DNA from: Mycolicibacter engbaekii
Lineage (GTDB): Bacteria > Actinomycetota > Actinomycetes > Mycobacteriales > Mycobacteriaceae
Length of the DNA: 64,000 nt
Assembly (NCBI RefSeq): GCF_002101585.1
Contig: NZ_LQOT01000041.1
Span: forward strand, 110,565-174,564
Reading direction: 5' to 3'
Positions within the stretch are counted from its first letter, which is position 1. Every line of letters begins with the position of its first letter. This document shows positions 46,280 through 55,274 of the stretch, piece by piece. The notes below the pieces were generated by a model, which saw nothing but the letters and a program-made list of their open reading frames with translations, ran no database searches and was not told the origin of the DNA. The position numbers and the translations under genes are program-made.

Positions 46280-46681
46280 CTACCTGGAGATGCGGCCCGG
46301 GTCGCGTACCACCAGGGACAAGACCCAGCCCACCAGCGACAACACGATCGCCGCCCAGATGGCGTCCCACCAGAAGTCCGCGATGTACAGGCCCCAGTGT
46401 TTGGCGGTCTTGTCGGTGATCCACGCGGTGATCCAGAGCATCAGTGCGTTGACCACCACGTGGAACAGCCCCAGCGTGAGGATGTAGAGCGGGATGGACA
46501 GCAGCTGAACCACCGGTTTGATGAACGCGTTGACCAGCCCAAAGATCAGGGCGACCACGAAGATGATGCCCACCTTTTGCGCCGTGGTGTCGCCACCGAC
46601 GAACTCGATGCCGGGAACGATCTGGGTGACGATCCACAAGGCGAGGCCGGTCAGCGCGGCGCGGAGCAGGAAGGGTCCCAT
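46280..46681 (-). CDS. Phage holin family (PF04020-type) membrane protein
   Basis: The 133-residue protein has four transmembrane helices and the family pattern GLVNAFIKPVVQLLSIPLYILTLGLFHVVVNALML. Such proteins are common, non-phage and of unknown function in actinobacteria. ATG 46681 is chosen for family length; the 33-codon upstream extension is Arg/Ala-rich and unlike the family. It is 19 bp upstream of the glycosylase gene and probably co-transcribed with it. Confidence 0.85.
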   Translation of the reverse strand: MGPFLLRAALTGLALWIVTQIVPGIEFVGGDTTAQKVGIIFVVALIFGLVNAFIKPVVQLLSIPLYILTLGLFHVVVNALMLWITAWITDKTAKHWGLYIADFWWDAIWAAIVLSLVGWVLSLVVRDPGRISR

Positions 46682-46754
46682 GCGCAGATCTTGCCACGGT
46701 GCAGGCGCCGAAGACCGGGCTTCGCCGAATGTGCGGCGGCGGAGCAGGAGCGGG

Positions 46755-47045
46755 CTAGAGCCAGGTCCCAGCGCCTCCAAAGCGGGCCCGCACGCCGGCT
46801 GTGATCCGGTCCACGTGCCAACCGGCCTGACGGCAGGCCGAGATCACCGCGTCCGAAGAATCGGCGGCCACCAACCCGAACAAGGTTTCGTCGCTGGGCG
46901 CGGTCAAGGCGACCACCAGCTTGGCCCGGACGGCGGCGGCAGCAGCCGCCAGCCGATCGATCACGGTGTCGACGGTCGATTCGGCCAGGTCCGGTTGGTA
47001 CCACTCCACCAAGAAACACTGACGTGCCGCTCCGCTGTCGCCCAT
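46755..47045 (-). CDS. Small ferredoxin-fold-like hypothetical protein
   Basis: The 96-residue protein has the alternating pattern of DUF4242/SCO4226-like small proteins: FLVEWYQPDL strand, a long helix, KLVVALTAPSDETLFGLVAADSSDAVISACRQAGW strands and helix, then VDRITAGVRARF. Family assignment is tentative. A TAGCGT lies 7 nt before the ATG, consistent with leaderless transcription. Confidence 0.65.
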   Translation of the reverse strand: MGDSGAARQCFLVEWYQPDLAESTVDTVIDRLAAAAAAVRAKLVVALTAPSDETLFGLVAADSSDAVISACRQAGWHVDRITAGVRARFGGAGTWL

Positions 47046-47052
47046 GCGCCCG

Positions 47053-47058
47053 ACGCTA
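47053..47058 (-). promoter_or_regulatory. Candidate leaderless promoter (-10) of the small protein gene
   Basis: TAGCGT on the minus strand, 7 nt before the ATG at 47045. Confidence 0.4.
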
Positions 47059-47080
47059 ACGAAGCAGGCCCTGGACCGAA

Positions 47081-49858
47081 TCAGGGTTTCCCCTGGACAT
47101 CTCCTGAATTGAGCGCGGCGAACAGCCCGGCACGCGACCGGATGCCCAGCTTGCGATACACCGCGCTCAGCGTCATCTCGACGGTTTTCTCCGCGATGAA
47201 CAGCTCCGCGGCGATCTGCTTATTGGTCAGCCCCGATGCGGCATGTTCGGCAACCCGACGCTCGGCGGTGGTGAGGCCGGTACCCGGGGACGCCGCAGCC
47301 ATGCGGTCCAGCTCGGCGCGGACCCGCTTAGCCCACAAGGGGGTCCCCAGCTTCTCAAAGGTCGCGAGCGCGGCAGCCAGATTCCCCTGGGCGGCCTGTT
47401 TGCGGCGGCGGCGGCGCTGGACCTGGCCCAGCAACAGTTGGGTGCGCGCCGTCTCGAAAGGCATCGGCAAGCGCCCGTGGTGCACCAGCGCCTCCATGGC
47501 GGCCTGCTCGGCGGCGTCGAGTTCACCGCGGGCGGCTAACCAGTGGCTGCGGCCGCGGGCGCCCACGGCGAGCATCCACGGCCGATCAAACCGTGCCCCG
47601 TTGGTCTCCAAAGCGTCGATCAAGCGCTTCGCCTCGTCCAGCCGGCCCAGTGCGGTCAGGGCCTCCACGGCATCGGGAAGGTAGGCGCCGACCACGATCT
47701 CGGTGCCGTGCGCGGGGTCGAACGAAGCCAACGCCGGTTCCAGAACCGAAATCGCCGCCGCGTAGTCACCTCGTGACACCTCCAGAAATCCCAGCGCCGT
47801 CGCCGCCGACACCACCAGAAACTCTGCCCCGGTGGCCGACGCCGCGTCGATTGCCGCAGTCGCGACGCGACGTACCGTGCCCTCGTCACCCCGCAATGCC
47901 GCAATCGACGCTTGAGTGCACCAAGCATGGACGAGCATGTGCTTCCCGCCCAGTTGCTCAGCTCGCTGGACGCTGTCCTCGGCGAGGTCCGCCGCAACTG
48001 CCAGGTCTCCCAGCCACATATGGAACATGGCAACGTAGTTGGCCGCCCACAGGGTGTCGATTTCCGTCCCATGGGCTATGAAGCGCTGGTGAATGGCACG
48101 CATCTGGCGCTGCCCAGCGGGCACGTCACCGGTCAGGGCAGCCATTACAGGTACCGCTGCACTGGCCTGGAAGGTCGCCACCGCACCACTGTCGGCGTCT
48201 TCGATCTCCAACGCCATTTGCAAGGTCTGCTGATCAACCCCGAGGCCGTACAGAATGCGCACATGCGCTGCGATCGTCAGAGCCTGGCTGCGGAGCGCAG
48301 CTATGTCGAGCCTTTCAGCCTGCTCCACAGCGGTGTCCGCCAGATCGACGGATCTCTTCATGTCACCGATCAGTCCGACCAGCGGCACGAGCAGCAGCCT
48401 CGCCCGCAGCTGCAGAGCGGGGTGCTCGGCGGCTTCATCGACGGCCTGAGTGAGCAGTTCAGCGGCCGTCACCAGACTTTCGTCATAACCGGTGACAGCA
48501 GCGAGGAGCATCAACGCCAAGCATCGCAACGGATTCCCGGACGGCAGATCATCCAGAGCCGCCCGCAGAAGCGAACGCGCCCGGCCAATTTCACCGGCAC
48601 GGAAGTGCTGCTCTGCGGCTTGAATTCGGCGTACTGGTGTGTCGTCGCCGAGTTTGATGGCCAACTCGATCAACTCGGCGGCCACCGCCGGCGCCCCCCG
48701 AATCCGGGTGGCGGCGACCGCTTCGTCCAGCGCCTGGAGTACGTCTGGGTCGGCGGAGGTTGCCGCCAGCGCCAGGTGCCGGGCCTTGATCTCGGGTTCG
48801 TCGACGATGCCGTTGAGCCGGTGGTGCATGGCCCGGCGCTCTGCCGGGCCCGCGGCGCTGTAGACACCGGCAGCGAACAGCGGGTGGCGGAACCGGATTC
48901 GGCTGCCGTCGACCTCGACCACGCTGCTTGCCTGTGCCGACTCGATCAGCTCGACGACCCGGTCGGGGGCGATGCCCGCAGCAAGACCCACTCGATTCAC
49001 CGTCGGCAGTGCGGCGCTGGCCGCGGCCAGCAGCACCGCCCTGAGCTCCGCGTCGGGTTGCCCCAGGTGATCGTGCACCAGCGCCGCCAGCGTGTCGGGC
49101 AGACCGACCGCTGCCCGGTCCGGCTCCTCGTCGATGAACCGCGCCAGCTCGAGAGCGAAAAACGGGTTGCCGCCGGATATTTGATGGATCCTCGTGATGG
49201 CCGGACGGGGCAGGGTGCGCCCCAGTCGGGCCGCAATCAGGGCGTGCACACCGCCGAGCGTCAACGGGCTGAGCCGCAGGCGCTCAACCGATCCGGGCAC
49301 GGTCGGGTTGAGCCAACTCAGGTCGGCGGAGCCCACCCCGCCGGTGCGAACGGCCAGCAACAGGCCGACGGGCCCGGTGAGCCGCCGTTGGGCGAACCCG
49401 ACCACCATCCGGCTCGACATGTCCAGCCATTGCGCATCGTCGATGCACAGCAACACCGGGGCGGCCACGCTCAGCTTGCGGACCGCCGCCAGGAAAGCGG
49501 TCGCCACCATCCGCTCATCGCTGGCCGCTTCGTCCCCGCCGCCGCCGAGCAGGATTCGCTCCAGCGCCCCACGCTGTTCGTCGGGCAGCTGCGCCAGCGT
49601 CTCGGCGTCCACCCCGCCGAGCAGGTCGGCCACCGCGGCGTAGGCATAGCGCACCTCGGTCGCAGCCCCCAGCCCCGAGAGCACCCGGTATCCGCGCTGC
49701 GCAGCGGTTGCGGCCGCCTCCTGCAACAGCGTGGATTTTCCGATCCCGGCCTCGCCCTCGAGCAGCAGGGTCGCGGGTTCGGTCAGTGCCGCAGACAGAA
49801 AGGCACTCACGGCGGAACTCGGCCCGCCGGTCCGCCAACCCCCCTCGCACGTCCACAA
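47081..49858 (-). CDS. LAL-type AAA ATPase / LuxR-family transcriptional regulator
   Basis: The roughly 925-residue regulator has an AAA/STAND ATPase near the N-terminus: Walker A LEGEAGIGKSTLL (about residues 34-46), Walker B VLLCIDDAQWLD (about residue 137). A long TPR-like helical middle follows, then a C-terminal LuxR HTH (TTAERRVAEHAASGLTNKQ, then ELFIAEKTVEMTLS). The start is uncertain: the TTG at 49858 gives the longest product and other starts would cut close to the Walker A. The divergent AurF-like oxygenase operon 204 bp away is the natural candidate target. The inducer is unknown. Confidence 0.88.
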   Translation of the reverse strand: MWTCEGGWRTGGPSSAVSAFLSAALTEPATLLLEGEAGIGKSTLLQEAAATAAQRGYRVLSGLGAATEVRYAYAAVADLLGGVDAETLAQLPDEQRGALERILLGGGGDEAASDERMVATAFLAAVRKLSVAAPVLLCIDDAQWLDMSSRMVVGFAQRRLTGPVGLLLAVRTGGVGSADLSWLNPTVPGSVERLRLSPLTLGGVHALIAARLGRTLPRPAITRIHQISGGNPFFALELARFIDEEPDRAAVGLPDTLAALVHDHLGQPDAELRAVLLAAASAALPTVNRVGLAAGIAPDRVVELIESAQASSVVEVDGSRIRFRHPLFAAGVYSAAGPAERRAMHHRLNGIVDEPEIKARHLALAATSADPDVLQALDEAVAATRIRGAPAVAAELIELAIKLGDDTPVRRIQAAEQHFRAGEIGRARSLLRAALDDLPSGNPLRCLALMLLAAVTGYDESLVTAAELLTQAVDEAAEHPALQLRARLLLVPLVGLIGDMKRSVDLADTAVEQAERLDIAALRSQALTIAAHVRILYGLGVDQQTLQMALEIEDADSGAVATFQASAAVPVMAALTGDVPAGQRQMRAIHQRFIAHGTEIDTLWAANYVAMFHMWLGDLAVAADLAEDSVQRAEQLGGKHMLVHAWCTQASIAALRGDEGTVRRVATAAIDAASATGAEFLVVSAATALGFLEVSRGDYAAAISVLEPALASFDPAHGTEIVVGAYLPDAVEALTALGRLDEAKRLIDALETNGARFDRPWMLAVGARGRSHWLAARGELDAAEQAAMEALVHHGRLPMPFETARTQLLLGQVQRRRRRKQAAQGNLAAALATFEKLGTPLWAKRVRAELDRMAAASPGTGLTTAERRVAEHAASGLTNKQIAAELFIAEKTVEMTLSAVYRKLGIRSRAGLFAALNSGDVQGKP

Positions 49859-50062
49859 TTGTGGCAGGCGATGCCCTTTCGAGGAATGGTTGCGCAGCTG
49901 CTGAATTCGTCACTTTCAGCACGCTTGCCGAGCGGGAGACCGCCGCAGGACACAGATCCACCAGCCACCTTGGGCGAACCGCAGGTATCCGGTACCGGCG
50001 GTATTGACATCTTGGGTCGCGGCTCCTAACTTGAGAATCTCGGAGCGAGAGGGGATTGCGTC

Positions 50063-50965
50063 ATGACGGCTAGCGTGCGACCGAGCGGACCGACCCGGGA
50101 GGAATTCGCCGAACGCCTCCTGAAGGGCTCGGTGAAGAAGTCCTACGCCCCGGTGGTCGACATCGACTGGGATGCACCGCTGGACGCCGACAAGTACTTC
50201 CTGCCGCCCCGGATGTGCACGCTCTACGGGACCCCGCTGTGGGACGCGATGACGCGCGAACAGCAGATCGAGATGTCGCGCCAGGAGCTGGTCAACGTGC
50301 TCTCCGCCGGCATCTGGTTTGAGAACATCCTCAACCAGGCCCTGCTGCGCGACATGATGCACAAGAACCCCACCGCACCCAGCATCCATTACTCGCTGAC
50401 CGAACTGGGCGACGAAACCCGCCACATGCTGATGTTCGGCAAAACCATCGACCGGATCGGCGGCGTGCCGGTACGGCCACGACTGCACGAGCGCATCGTG
50501 ATCAACGCGCTGCCCTTCGTGTTCCGCGGCCCCATCCTGTGGGGCGCCGCGCTGGTGGGCGAAGAGATCTTCGACGCGCTGCAGCGCCAGATCCTCGACG
50601 ACCCGGACCTGCAGCCGCTCGTGCGGCGGGTGATGCGCATCCATGTGACCGAGGAGGCCCGCCACATCCAGTACGCCCGCGACGGGCTGCGGCGCACCGT
50701 ACCGGGGATGCCCCGCTACCGCCGCGTGCTGCTGGCCAACCTGCAGGGCGTCGGCGGCCCGTTCTACCGGCACCTGTTCACGCTGCCGGTGGTCTACAGC
50801 CGGGTCGGGCTCAACGGTCGTGAAGCCCGCCGGGTGGCGCGGGCCAATCCGCACTTTCATGCAGCTGCCCGCGCTTCGTTCGCGCCGCTGGCCGCGTTCT
50901 TCACCGAAGTCGGCCTCATGGGCGGGTTGGCCCGGCGGATGTGGCGGCGGGCCGGATTCCTGTGA
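50063..50965 (+). CDS. AurF-like diiron oxygenase
   Basis: The 300-residue helical protein carries two carboxylate/His iron-binding motifs, SLTELGDETRHMLMFG (about residues 112-127) and HVTEEARHIQYARDGL (about residues 193-208), plus LVGEEIFDAL between them. These match the p-aminobenzoate N-oxygenase (AurF/CmlI) family, which oxidises arylamines; the actual substrate is unknown. GAGAGGGG precedes the ATG by about 8 nt. The stop overlaps the DUF4873 gene (GTGA), so the two are co-translated. Confidence 0.85.
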   Translation: MTASVRPSGPTREEFAERLLKGSVKKSYAPVVDIDWDAPLDADKYFLPPRMCTLYGTPLWDAMTREQQIEMSRQELVNVLSAGIWFENILNQALLRDMMHKNPTAPSIHYSLTELGDETRHMLMFGKTIDRIGGVPVRPRLHERIVINALPFVFRGPILWGAALVGEEIFDALQRQILDDPDLQPLVRRVMRIHVTEEARHIQYARDGLRRTVPGMPRYRRVLLANLQGVGGPFYRHLFTLPVVYSRVGLNGREARRVARANPHFHAAARASFAPLAAFFTEVGLMGGLARRMWRRAGFL

Positions 50966-51678
50966 GCCGCGACCAGCTCATCGACGTGCTGGTGCTGGGC
51001 GACCCCGCGTCCCTGCACGGACTGATCGCGGGTGCCCGCGCCGTCGATCCGGCGCACGTCACCACCCGATTCGACAGCGGCACCGACACCTGGACGGTGA
51101 CCACGGCCGACGGCGAACAGCTGAAAGCGCGGGTGCTGATCGGCACCGCCGGTTCACCCGATGGGGTCGTCGCACGGCACGGCATCCCGAACCGGTTTCA
51201 GGTTCCCGGCCCGCACACTCGCCGGCAGGCCCGGTACGTGGCCCGGCTCCTGGATACCATGCGGCGCAGCGGAGCCAGCCGCATCGAGTCGCGCGCTGCC
51301 CGGCTGCGGGTGCACCGGCTGCTGCCGACCCGGGGACCGGCCCGGTTCTACCTGACCGGCTCGGTGAGCGCCGATGCGGAAATCTATGACGGCCCGGCCG
51401 TGCTCACGCACGGCGGTGCCGATTACCCGACCCGCGTGCGGCTGAGCGGGCACTTCGATCCGATCGATGGCCAATATCACTGGCAGGGAATGTTTTACGC
51501 CGATATTCCCGGAACCAGCGTCACCGGCTCGCCGGTCAGCATCCGGATCGGCGAACACGCCGCGCAGGGGCGCATCTGCGAGCGGACCCCGTGGGGCACG
51601 CTGACAGTGCTCGGCGCTGCCGGTTTCCCCCCGTTTCTTCTGGAGGATGTCGAGATCGCGACAGCGCCGCAAAGGTAA
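50962..51678 (+). CDS. DUF4873-domain protein with a shortened flavin-monooxygenase-like N-terminus
   Basis: The 238-residue product starts at GTG 50962 within the oxygenase stop. Residues about 140-238 (from YDGPAVLTHGGADYPTRVRL) form a DUF4873 domain, normally found at the C-terminus of FAD-dependent monooxygenases. Residues 1-60 resemble fragments of such an enzyme (IDVLVLGD; FDSGTDTWTVTTADGEQLKA; ARVLIGTAG), but the GxGxxG nucleotide loop and most of the catalytic body are missing. It therefore looks like an internally deleted monooxygenase kept in frame, perhaps as an accessory protein of the diiron enzyme. Confidence 0.7.
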   Translation: MSRDQLIDVLVLGDPASLHGLIAGARAVDPAHVTTRFDSGTDTWTVTTADGEQLKARVLIGTAGSPDGVVARHGIPNRFQVPGPHTRRQARYVARLLDTMRRSGASRIESRAARLRVHRLLPTRGPARFYLTGSVSADAEIYDGPAVLTHGGADYPTRVRLSGHFDPIDGQYHWQGMFYADIPGTSVTGSPVSIRIGEHAAQGRICERTPWGTLTVLGAAGFPPFLLEDVEIATAPQR

Positions 51679-51756
51679 CCGGTCCCCACCCGGTCAGGCC
51701 GGCGCGTCTGCTATGCAGAGAGCTGCGTCCAGACCATCCGAAACCGAGGAGACGAC

Positions 51757-52626
51757 GTGCGGTTCACCTACGCCGAAGCGATGACCGACCCGAGCTACTA
51801 CATCCCGCTCGCCAAGGCCGCTGAGGCCGCCGGGTACCACAGCATGACGATTCCCGACAGCATCGCCTACCCGTTCGAGTCGGACTCCACATACCCCTAC
51901 ACCCCTGACGGCAACCGGGAATTCCTTGACGGCAAAGCCTTCATCGAGACCTTCGTCCTGATCGCAGCGCTGGGCGCAGTCACTTCCACGCTGCGGTTCA
52001 CCCCCTTCGTGGTCAAGTTGCCCATCCGCCCCCCGGCCCTGGTGGCCAAACAGGCCGGGTCACTGGCCGCGATGATCAACAACCGGCTGGCCCTGGGGGT
52101 GGGCACCAGCCCGTGGCCTGAGGATTACGAGTTGATGGGAGTCCCGTTTGCCCGGCGCGGCAAGCGCATGGACGAATGCATCGAAATCATCAAGGGCCTC
52201 ACCACGGGTGACTACTTCGAGTTCCACGGCGAGTTCTACGACATCCCGAAAACCAAGATGACCCCCGCCCCCACCCAGCCGATCCCGATCCTGATCGGCG
52301 GTCACGCCGACGCCGCGCTGCGCCGCGCGGCCCGCAACGACGGCTGGATGCACGGCGGCGGCGACCCGGCCGAACTCGATCAGCTGATCACCCGGCTCAA
52401 GCAGCTACGCGAAGAGGAGGGCCGGACCGGACCGTTCGAGATCCACGTGATCTCGCTCGACGGATTCACCCTCGACGGCATCAAACGCCTGGAAGACAAG
52501 GGTGTCACCGACGTCATCGTGGGCTTCCGGGTTCCCTACATCCTCGGGCCCGACACCGAACCGCTGGAGAACAAGATCCGCAATCTGGAGCGGTTCGCCG
52601 AGCACGTGATCGCCAAGGCCGGGTGA
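51757..52626 (+). CDS. LLM-class F420-dependent oxidoreductase
   Basis: The 289-residue luciferase-like protein has MRFTYAEAMTDPSYYIPLA at the N-terminus, a middle segment NNRLALGVGTSPWPEDYELMG and a cofactor-side IPILIGGHADAALRRAARNDGW. GTG 51757 is preceded by GAGGAG at good spacing. The substrate is unknown; it may follow the diiron oxygenase pair in one pathway (78-bp gap). A short CCGGT/ACCGG hairpin (about 52631-52645) follows the stop. Confidence 0.88.
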   Translation: MRFTYAEAMTDPSYYIPLAKAAEAAGYHSMTIPDSIAYPFESDSTYPYTPDGNREFLDGKAFIETFVLIAALGAVTSTLRFTPFVVKLPIRPPALVAKQAGSLAAMINNRLALGVGTSPWPEDYELMGVPFARRGKRMDECIEIIKGLTTGDYFEFHGEFYDIPKTKMTPAPTQPIPILIGGHADAALRRAARNDGWMHGGGDPAELDQLITRLKQLREEEGRTGPFEIHVISLDGFTLDGIKRLEDKGVTDVIVGFRVPYILGPDTEPLENKIRNLERFAEHVIAKAG

Positions 52627-52778
52627 CGCCGGTCACATACCGGTCTCGCGGCTGCTCACCTCACCGTTTTTGTCAGGCCGATCGGGATAGAACTGGGCAT
52701 CCGGGGCGTTGAAGAATACGTGCCCGCGCCCGCCGGCGGGTACTGCAGTTCTCTTCGACCTGCAGGGGGGTTGTCGAC

Positions 52779-52925
52779 ATGACGCAACAGAGGTATCTGC
52801 CCGCCGCACCTGCGCCCGGCCATGTGGAGCGCCAGCGGCTTGTTCGCCTGCTTCGCGCCGCTGCGTCCAAGGCCGGGCAGAGCGATGCTCGACGCCAGTG
52901 GATCCGGGCTGCTACGCAGTGCTGA
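52779..52925 (+). CDS. Possible 48-residue basic small protein
   Basis: ATG 52779 follows a strong AGGGGGG ribosome-binding site at about 8 nt and encodes an Arg/Ala-rich helix-forming peptide (MTQQRYLPAAPAPGHVERQR start). No homologue was recognised. It is the only coding candidate in the 406-bp gap before the first GH5 gene; the remainder holds the duplicated leader. Confidence 0.3.
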   Translation: MTQQRYLPAAPAPGHVERQRLVRLLRAAASKAGQSDARRQWIRAATQC

Positions 52926-52961
52926 CAAAACCGCGCCTTTTCCGCGGCGCCCTTGCGTCAC

Positions 52962-53032
52962 GCTAAGCAGCTCATTTACCTTTCTCAGACAGGCTTCAGA
53001 AATCTGGTTGTCCGCGAGAAGGGTTGGTCGCG
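52962..53032 (+). repeat. Leader copy 1 upstream of GH5 gene A
   Basis: This 71-bp segment, beginning GCTAAG and including TTTACCTTTCTCAGACAGGC and GTCCGCGAGAAGGG, recurs at 55204-55274 with few mismatches. It carries the ribosome-binding site and probably the promoter, so both GH5 genes should share regulation. Confidence 0.8.
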
Positions 53033-55144
53033 ATGTCTCGTCGCCGCAGCACGGTTGTGGGCACCAAGGCCGCTGGAGTCGTCGCGTTCTTGGCGATCGC
53101 CCCGCTCTCCGCGCCCGCGCACGCCGATTTCGAGGACATGTGGGACGCGCTGGTAGAGCCGTTTGTCACCACCGAGGGCGTCCTCGACGGCGACGCCCTG
53201 TTCGACGCCTCAGCCTGGGATGCGTTCTTGTCCGCCGCCCACTGGGATGCCGCCTTCGGCGCACTGGCCGAGCCGGGCCCCGCCCTGGGCATCGACCTTT
53301 ACGCGGCACTGCACGACGCCGGTCAGCAATGGATCGACAGTCAACTGGGCAGCCAGGTCAACGGCGTCATCAACACCCTGTTCGGATCGACGGTCATCGG
53401 CAACGGCGCCGACGGCACCGAGGACAACCCCGACGGCGGCAACGGCGGCTGGCTGTTCGGTGACGGCGGCACCGGCTGGAGCAGCACCACCGACGGCGTC
53501 GCCGGAGGCGCCGGTGGCGCCGCCCTGGGACTGTTCGGCAACGGCGGCGCCGGCGGCGACGGCGGGACCGGGGCCGTCGGCGGTGACGGCGGCGACGGCG
53601 GGTGGCTGTGGGGCCACGGCGGCAACGGCGGCGACGCCGGCGACGGCGCAGCCCTGACCGGGCTGCCCGCACTCGGCGGCGTCGGCGGCACCGCCGGACT
53701 GCTCTACGGCACCCACGGCGACGTCGGCCACTTCGGTGCCCTGCCCGGCGGCTTCACCGGCACCGTTCCACCGCCGGTGGAGGTCTCCAACGGCTGGCTC
53801 ACCAACGGCGACGGCCAGGTCGTCATGCTGCGCGGACTCAACCAGGTCTACAAGATCCCACCCTACGAGCCGTCCGCGGCCGGTTTCGACGAAGACGACG
53901 CAGCCTTCCTGGCCGCCAACGGATTCAACGTCGTGCGCCTGGGCGTCATCTGGGCCGGCGTGCAACCCGAACCCGGCGTCATCGACTACGACTACCTGGC
54001 CTCCATCGAAAACACCGTCGAAATCCTGGGCCGGTACAACATCGTCGCCATCCTCGACATGCACCAGGACCTCTACGGTGGTGCTTTCGGCGGCGACGGC
54101 GCCCCGGAGTGGGCCACCTTCACCGGCGGACTGCCGAACTTCGACGTCGGCTTCCCGTTCAGCTACTTCGTCAGCCCCGCACAGAACTATGCCTGGGATG
54201 CGTTCTGGGGCAACACCCATGCTTCGGGGATCGGACTGCAGAATCACTACGGGGTGATGTGGCAGGCGGTCGCCGACTACTTCAAGGGCAACGAGAACGT
54301 CGCCGGCTACGAGATCATCAACGAGCCGTGGGCGGGCACGCACTGGCTGGGAAGCCTGCTGGGCAACCGGTACTTCGACACCCAGCAGCTGACCCCGTTC
54401 TACAACCAGATCGACACGGCCATTCGCTCCGTCGACCCCAACAAGCCGGTGTTCTTCGGGCCGACGACGCTGGAGGCAAGCCTGCCGGTGGCCACGCACC
54501 TGGGCAGGGTCGACGACCCGAACACGGTCTTCTCCTTCCACCACTACTGCATGGTCAATGCACTGTTCGCCGACTTCAGCTTCGGTTGCGACTGGAATGC
54601 CGATGTCGTGTTCGCGAACGCGATGGACTACGCGCAACGCAACAACATCCCGGCGTTGCTCAGCGAGTTCGGCGCCACCAACAACCTGCCGACCATCGGT
54701 GCGAGCCTGCAGGCGGCCAACCGGTACCTGTTCGGCTGGACCGAATGGGCCTACACCGGCAACGACATCACCAGCACGTCGCCGCAGGACCAGGCGCTGG
54801 TCTACGACCCGAGCCAGCCCCCGGTCGGCGACAACGTCAACTGGGACAAGCTCGACCTGCTGGCGCAGCCCTACCCCCAGATGATCTCGGGCATCCCCAC
54901 CGGCTTGTCCTTCAACGACGGCGTCCTCTCGTTCAGTTACTCCACCGAACGCGCCGACGGCACCGGCGTCTTCGACGCCGGATCCGAGACCGTCATCTCG
55001 GTGCCTGCCGGCCAGTATCCCAACGGCTACACCGTCACCGTGACCGGCGGCGAGGTCACCTCAGGCGCTGACGCCCCCCTGTTGACCATCAGCTCCAGCG
55101 CCGGCGCCACGACCGTCAATGTGACCGTCACCGCCAAGGACTGA
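53033..55144 (+). CDS. Secreted GH5 endoglycoceramidase-like enzyme with PGRS-like linker (copy A)
   Basis: The 703-residue protein has a Sec signal peptide (residues 1-31, cleavage after AHA), a helical segment to about 120, a Gly/Asp-rich PGRS-like region of GGxGG repeats (about 125-235), a GH5 barrel (about 250-600) and a C-terminal beta domain. GH5 marks are LRGLNQVYK, DMHQDLY, acid/base Glu431 in INEPWAGT, HHYC and nucleophile Glu545 in SEFGATN. The DMHQD and C-terminal Ig-like domain fit endoglycoceramidases, which release the glycan from glycosphingolipids; a plain cellulase is less likely. There is no PE domain. ATG 53033 is chosen over TTG 53024 because GAGAAGGG has proper spacing. 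Tandem paralogue downstream. Confidence 0.85.
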   Translation: MSRRRSTVVGTKAAGVVAFLAIAPLSAPAHADFEDMWDALVEPFVTTEGVLDGDALFDASAWDAFLSAAHWDAAFGALAEPGPALGIDLYAALHDAGQQWIDSQLGSQVNGVINTLFGSTVIGNGADGTEDNPDGGNGGWLFGDGGTGWSSTTDGVAGGAGGAALGLFGNGGAGGDGGTGAVGGDGGDGGWLWGHGGNGGDAGDGAALTGLPALGGVGGTAGLLYGTHGDVGHFGALPGGFTGTVPPPVEVSNGWLTNGDGQVVMLRGLNQVYKIPPYEPSAAGFDEDDAAFLAANGFNVVRLGVIWAGVQPEPGVIDYDYLASIENTVEILGRYNIVAILDMHQDLYGGAFGGDGAPEWATFTGGLPNFDVGFPFSYFVSPAQNYAWDAFWGNTHASGIGLQNHYGVMWQAVADYFKGNENVAGYEIINEPWAGTHWLGSLLGNRYFDTQQLTPFYNQIDTAIRSVDPNKPVFFGPTTLEASLPVATHLGRVDDPNTVFSFHHYCMVNALFADFSFGCDWNADVVFANAMDYAQRNNIPALLSEFGATNNLPTIGASLQAANRYLFGWTEWAYTGNDITSTSPQDQALVYDPSQPPVGDNVNWDKLDLLAQPYPQMISGIPTGLSFNDGVLSFSYSTERADGTGVFDAGSETVISVPAGQYPNGYTVTVTGGEVTSGADAPLLTISSSAGATTVNVTVTAKD

Positions 55145-55203
55145 CAGCACCGGGCCGGTGCGGTGACGACCGCCGCACCGGCCCGCGCCGCTACCTTGCG
55201 TAG

Positions 55204-55274
55204 GCTAAGTAAGTCGTTTACCTTTCTCAGACAGGCTTCAGAATCGGGTTTGTCCGCGAGAAGGGTTGGTCGCG
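55204..55274 (+). repeat. Leader copy 2 upstream of GH5 gene B
   Basis: Second copy of the 71-bp leader. Differences from copy 1 cluster after GCTAAG and around the middle; the 3' 23 bp are identical. Confidence 0.8.

Noticed and set aside
53210..54637. Minus-strand 475-codon frame opposite GH5 copy A (and the equivalent opposite copy B)
   Set aside because: Arises from Gly/Asp codon symmetry of the PGRS-like region; no start signals and no recognisable family.
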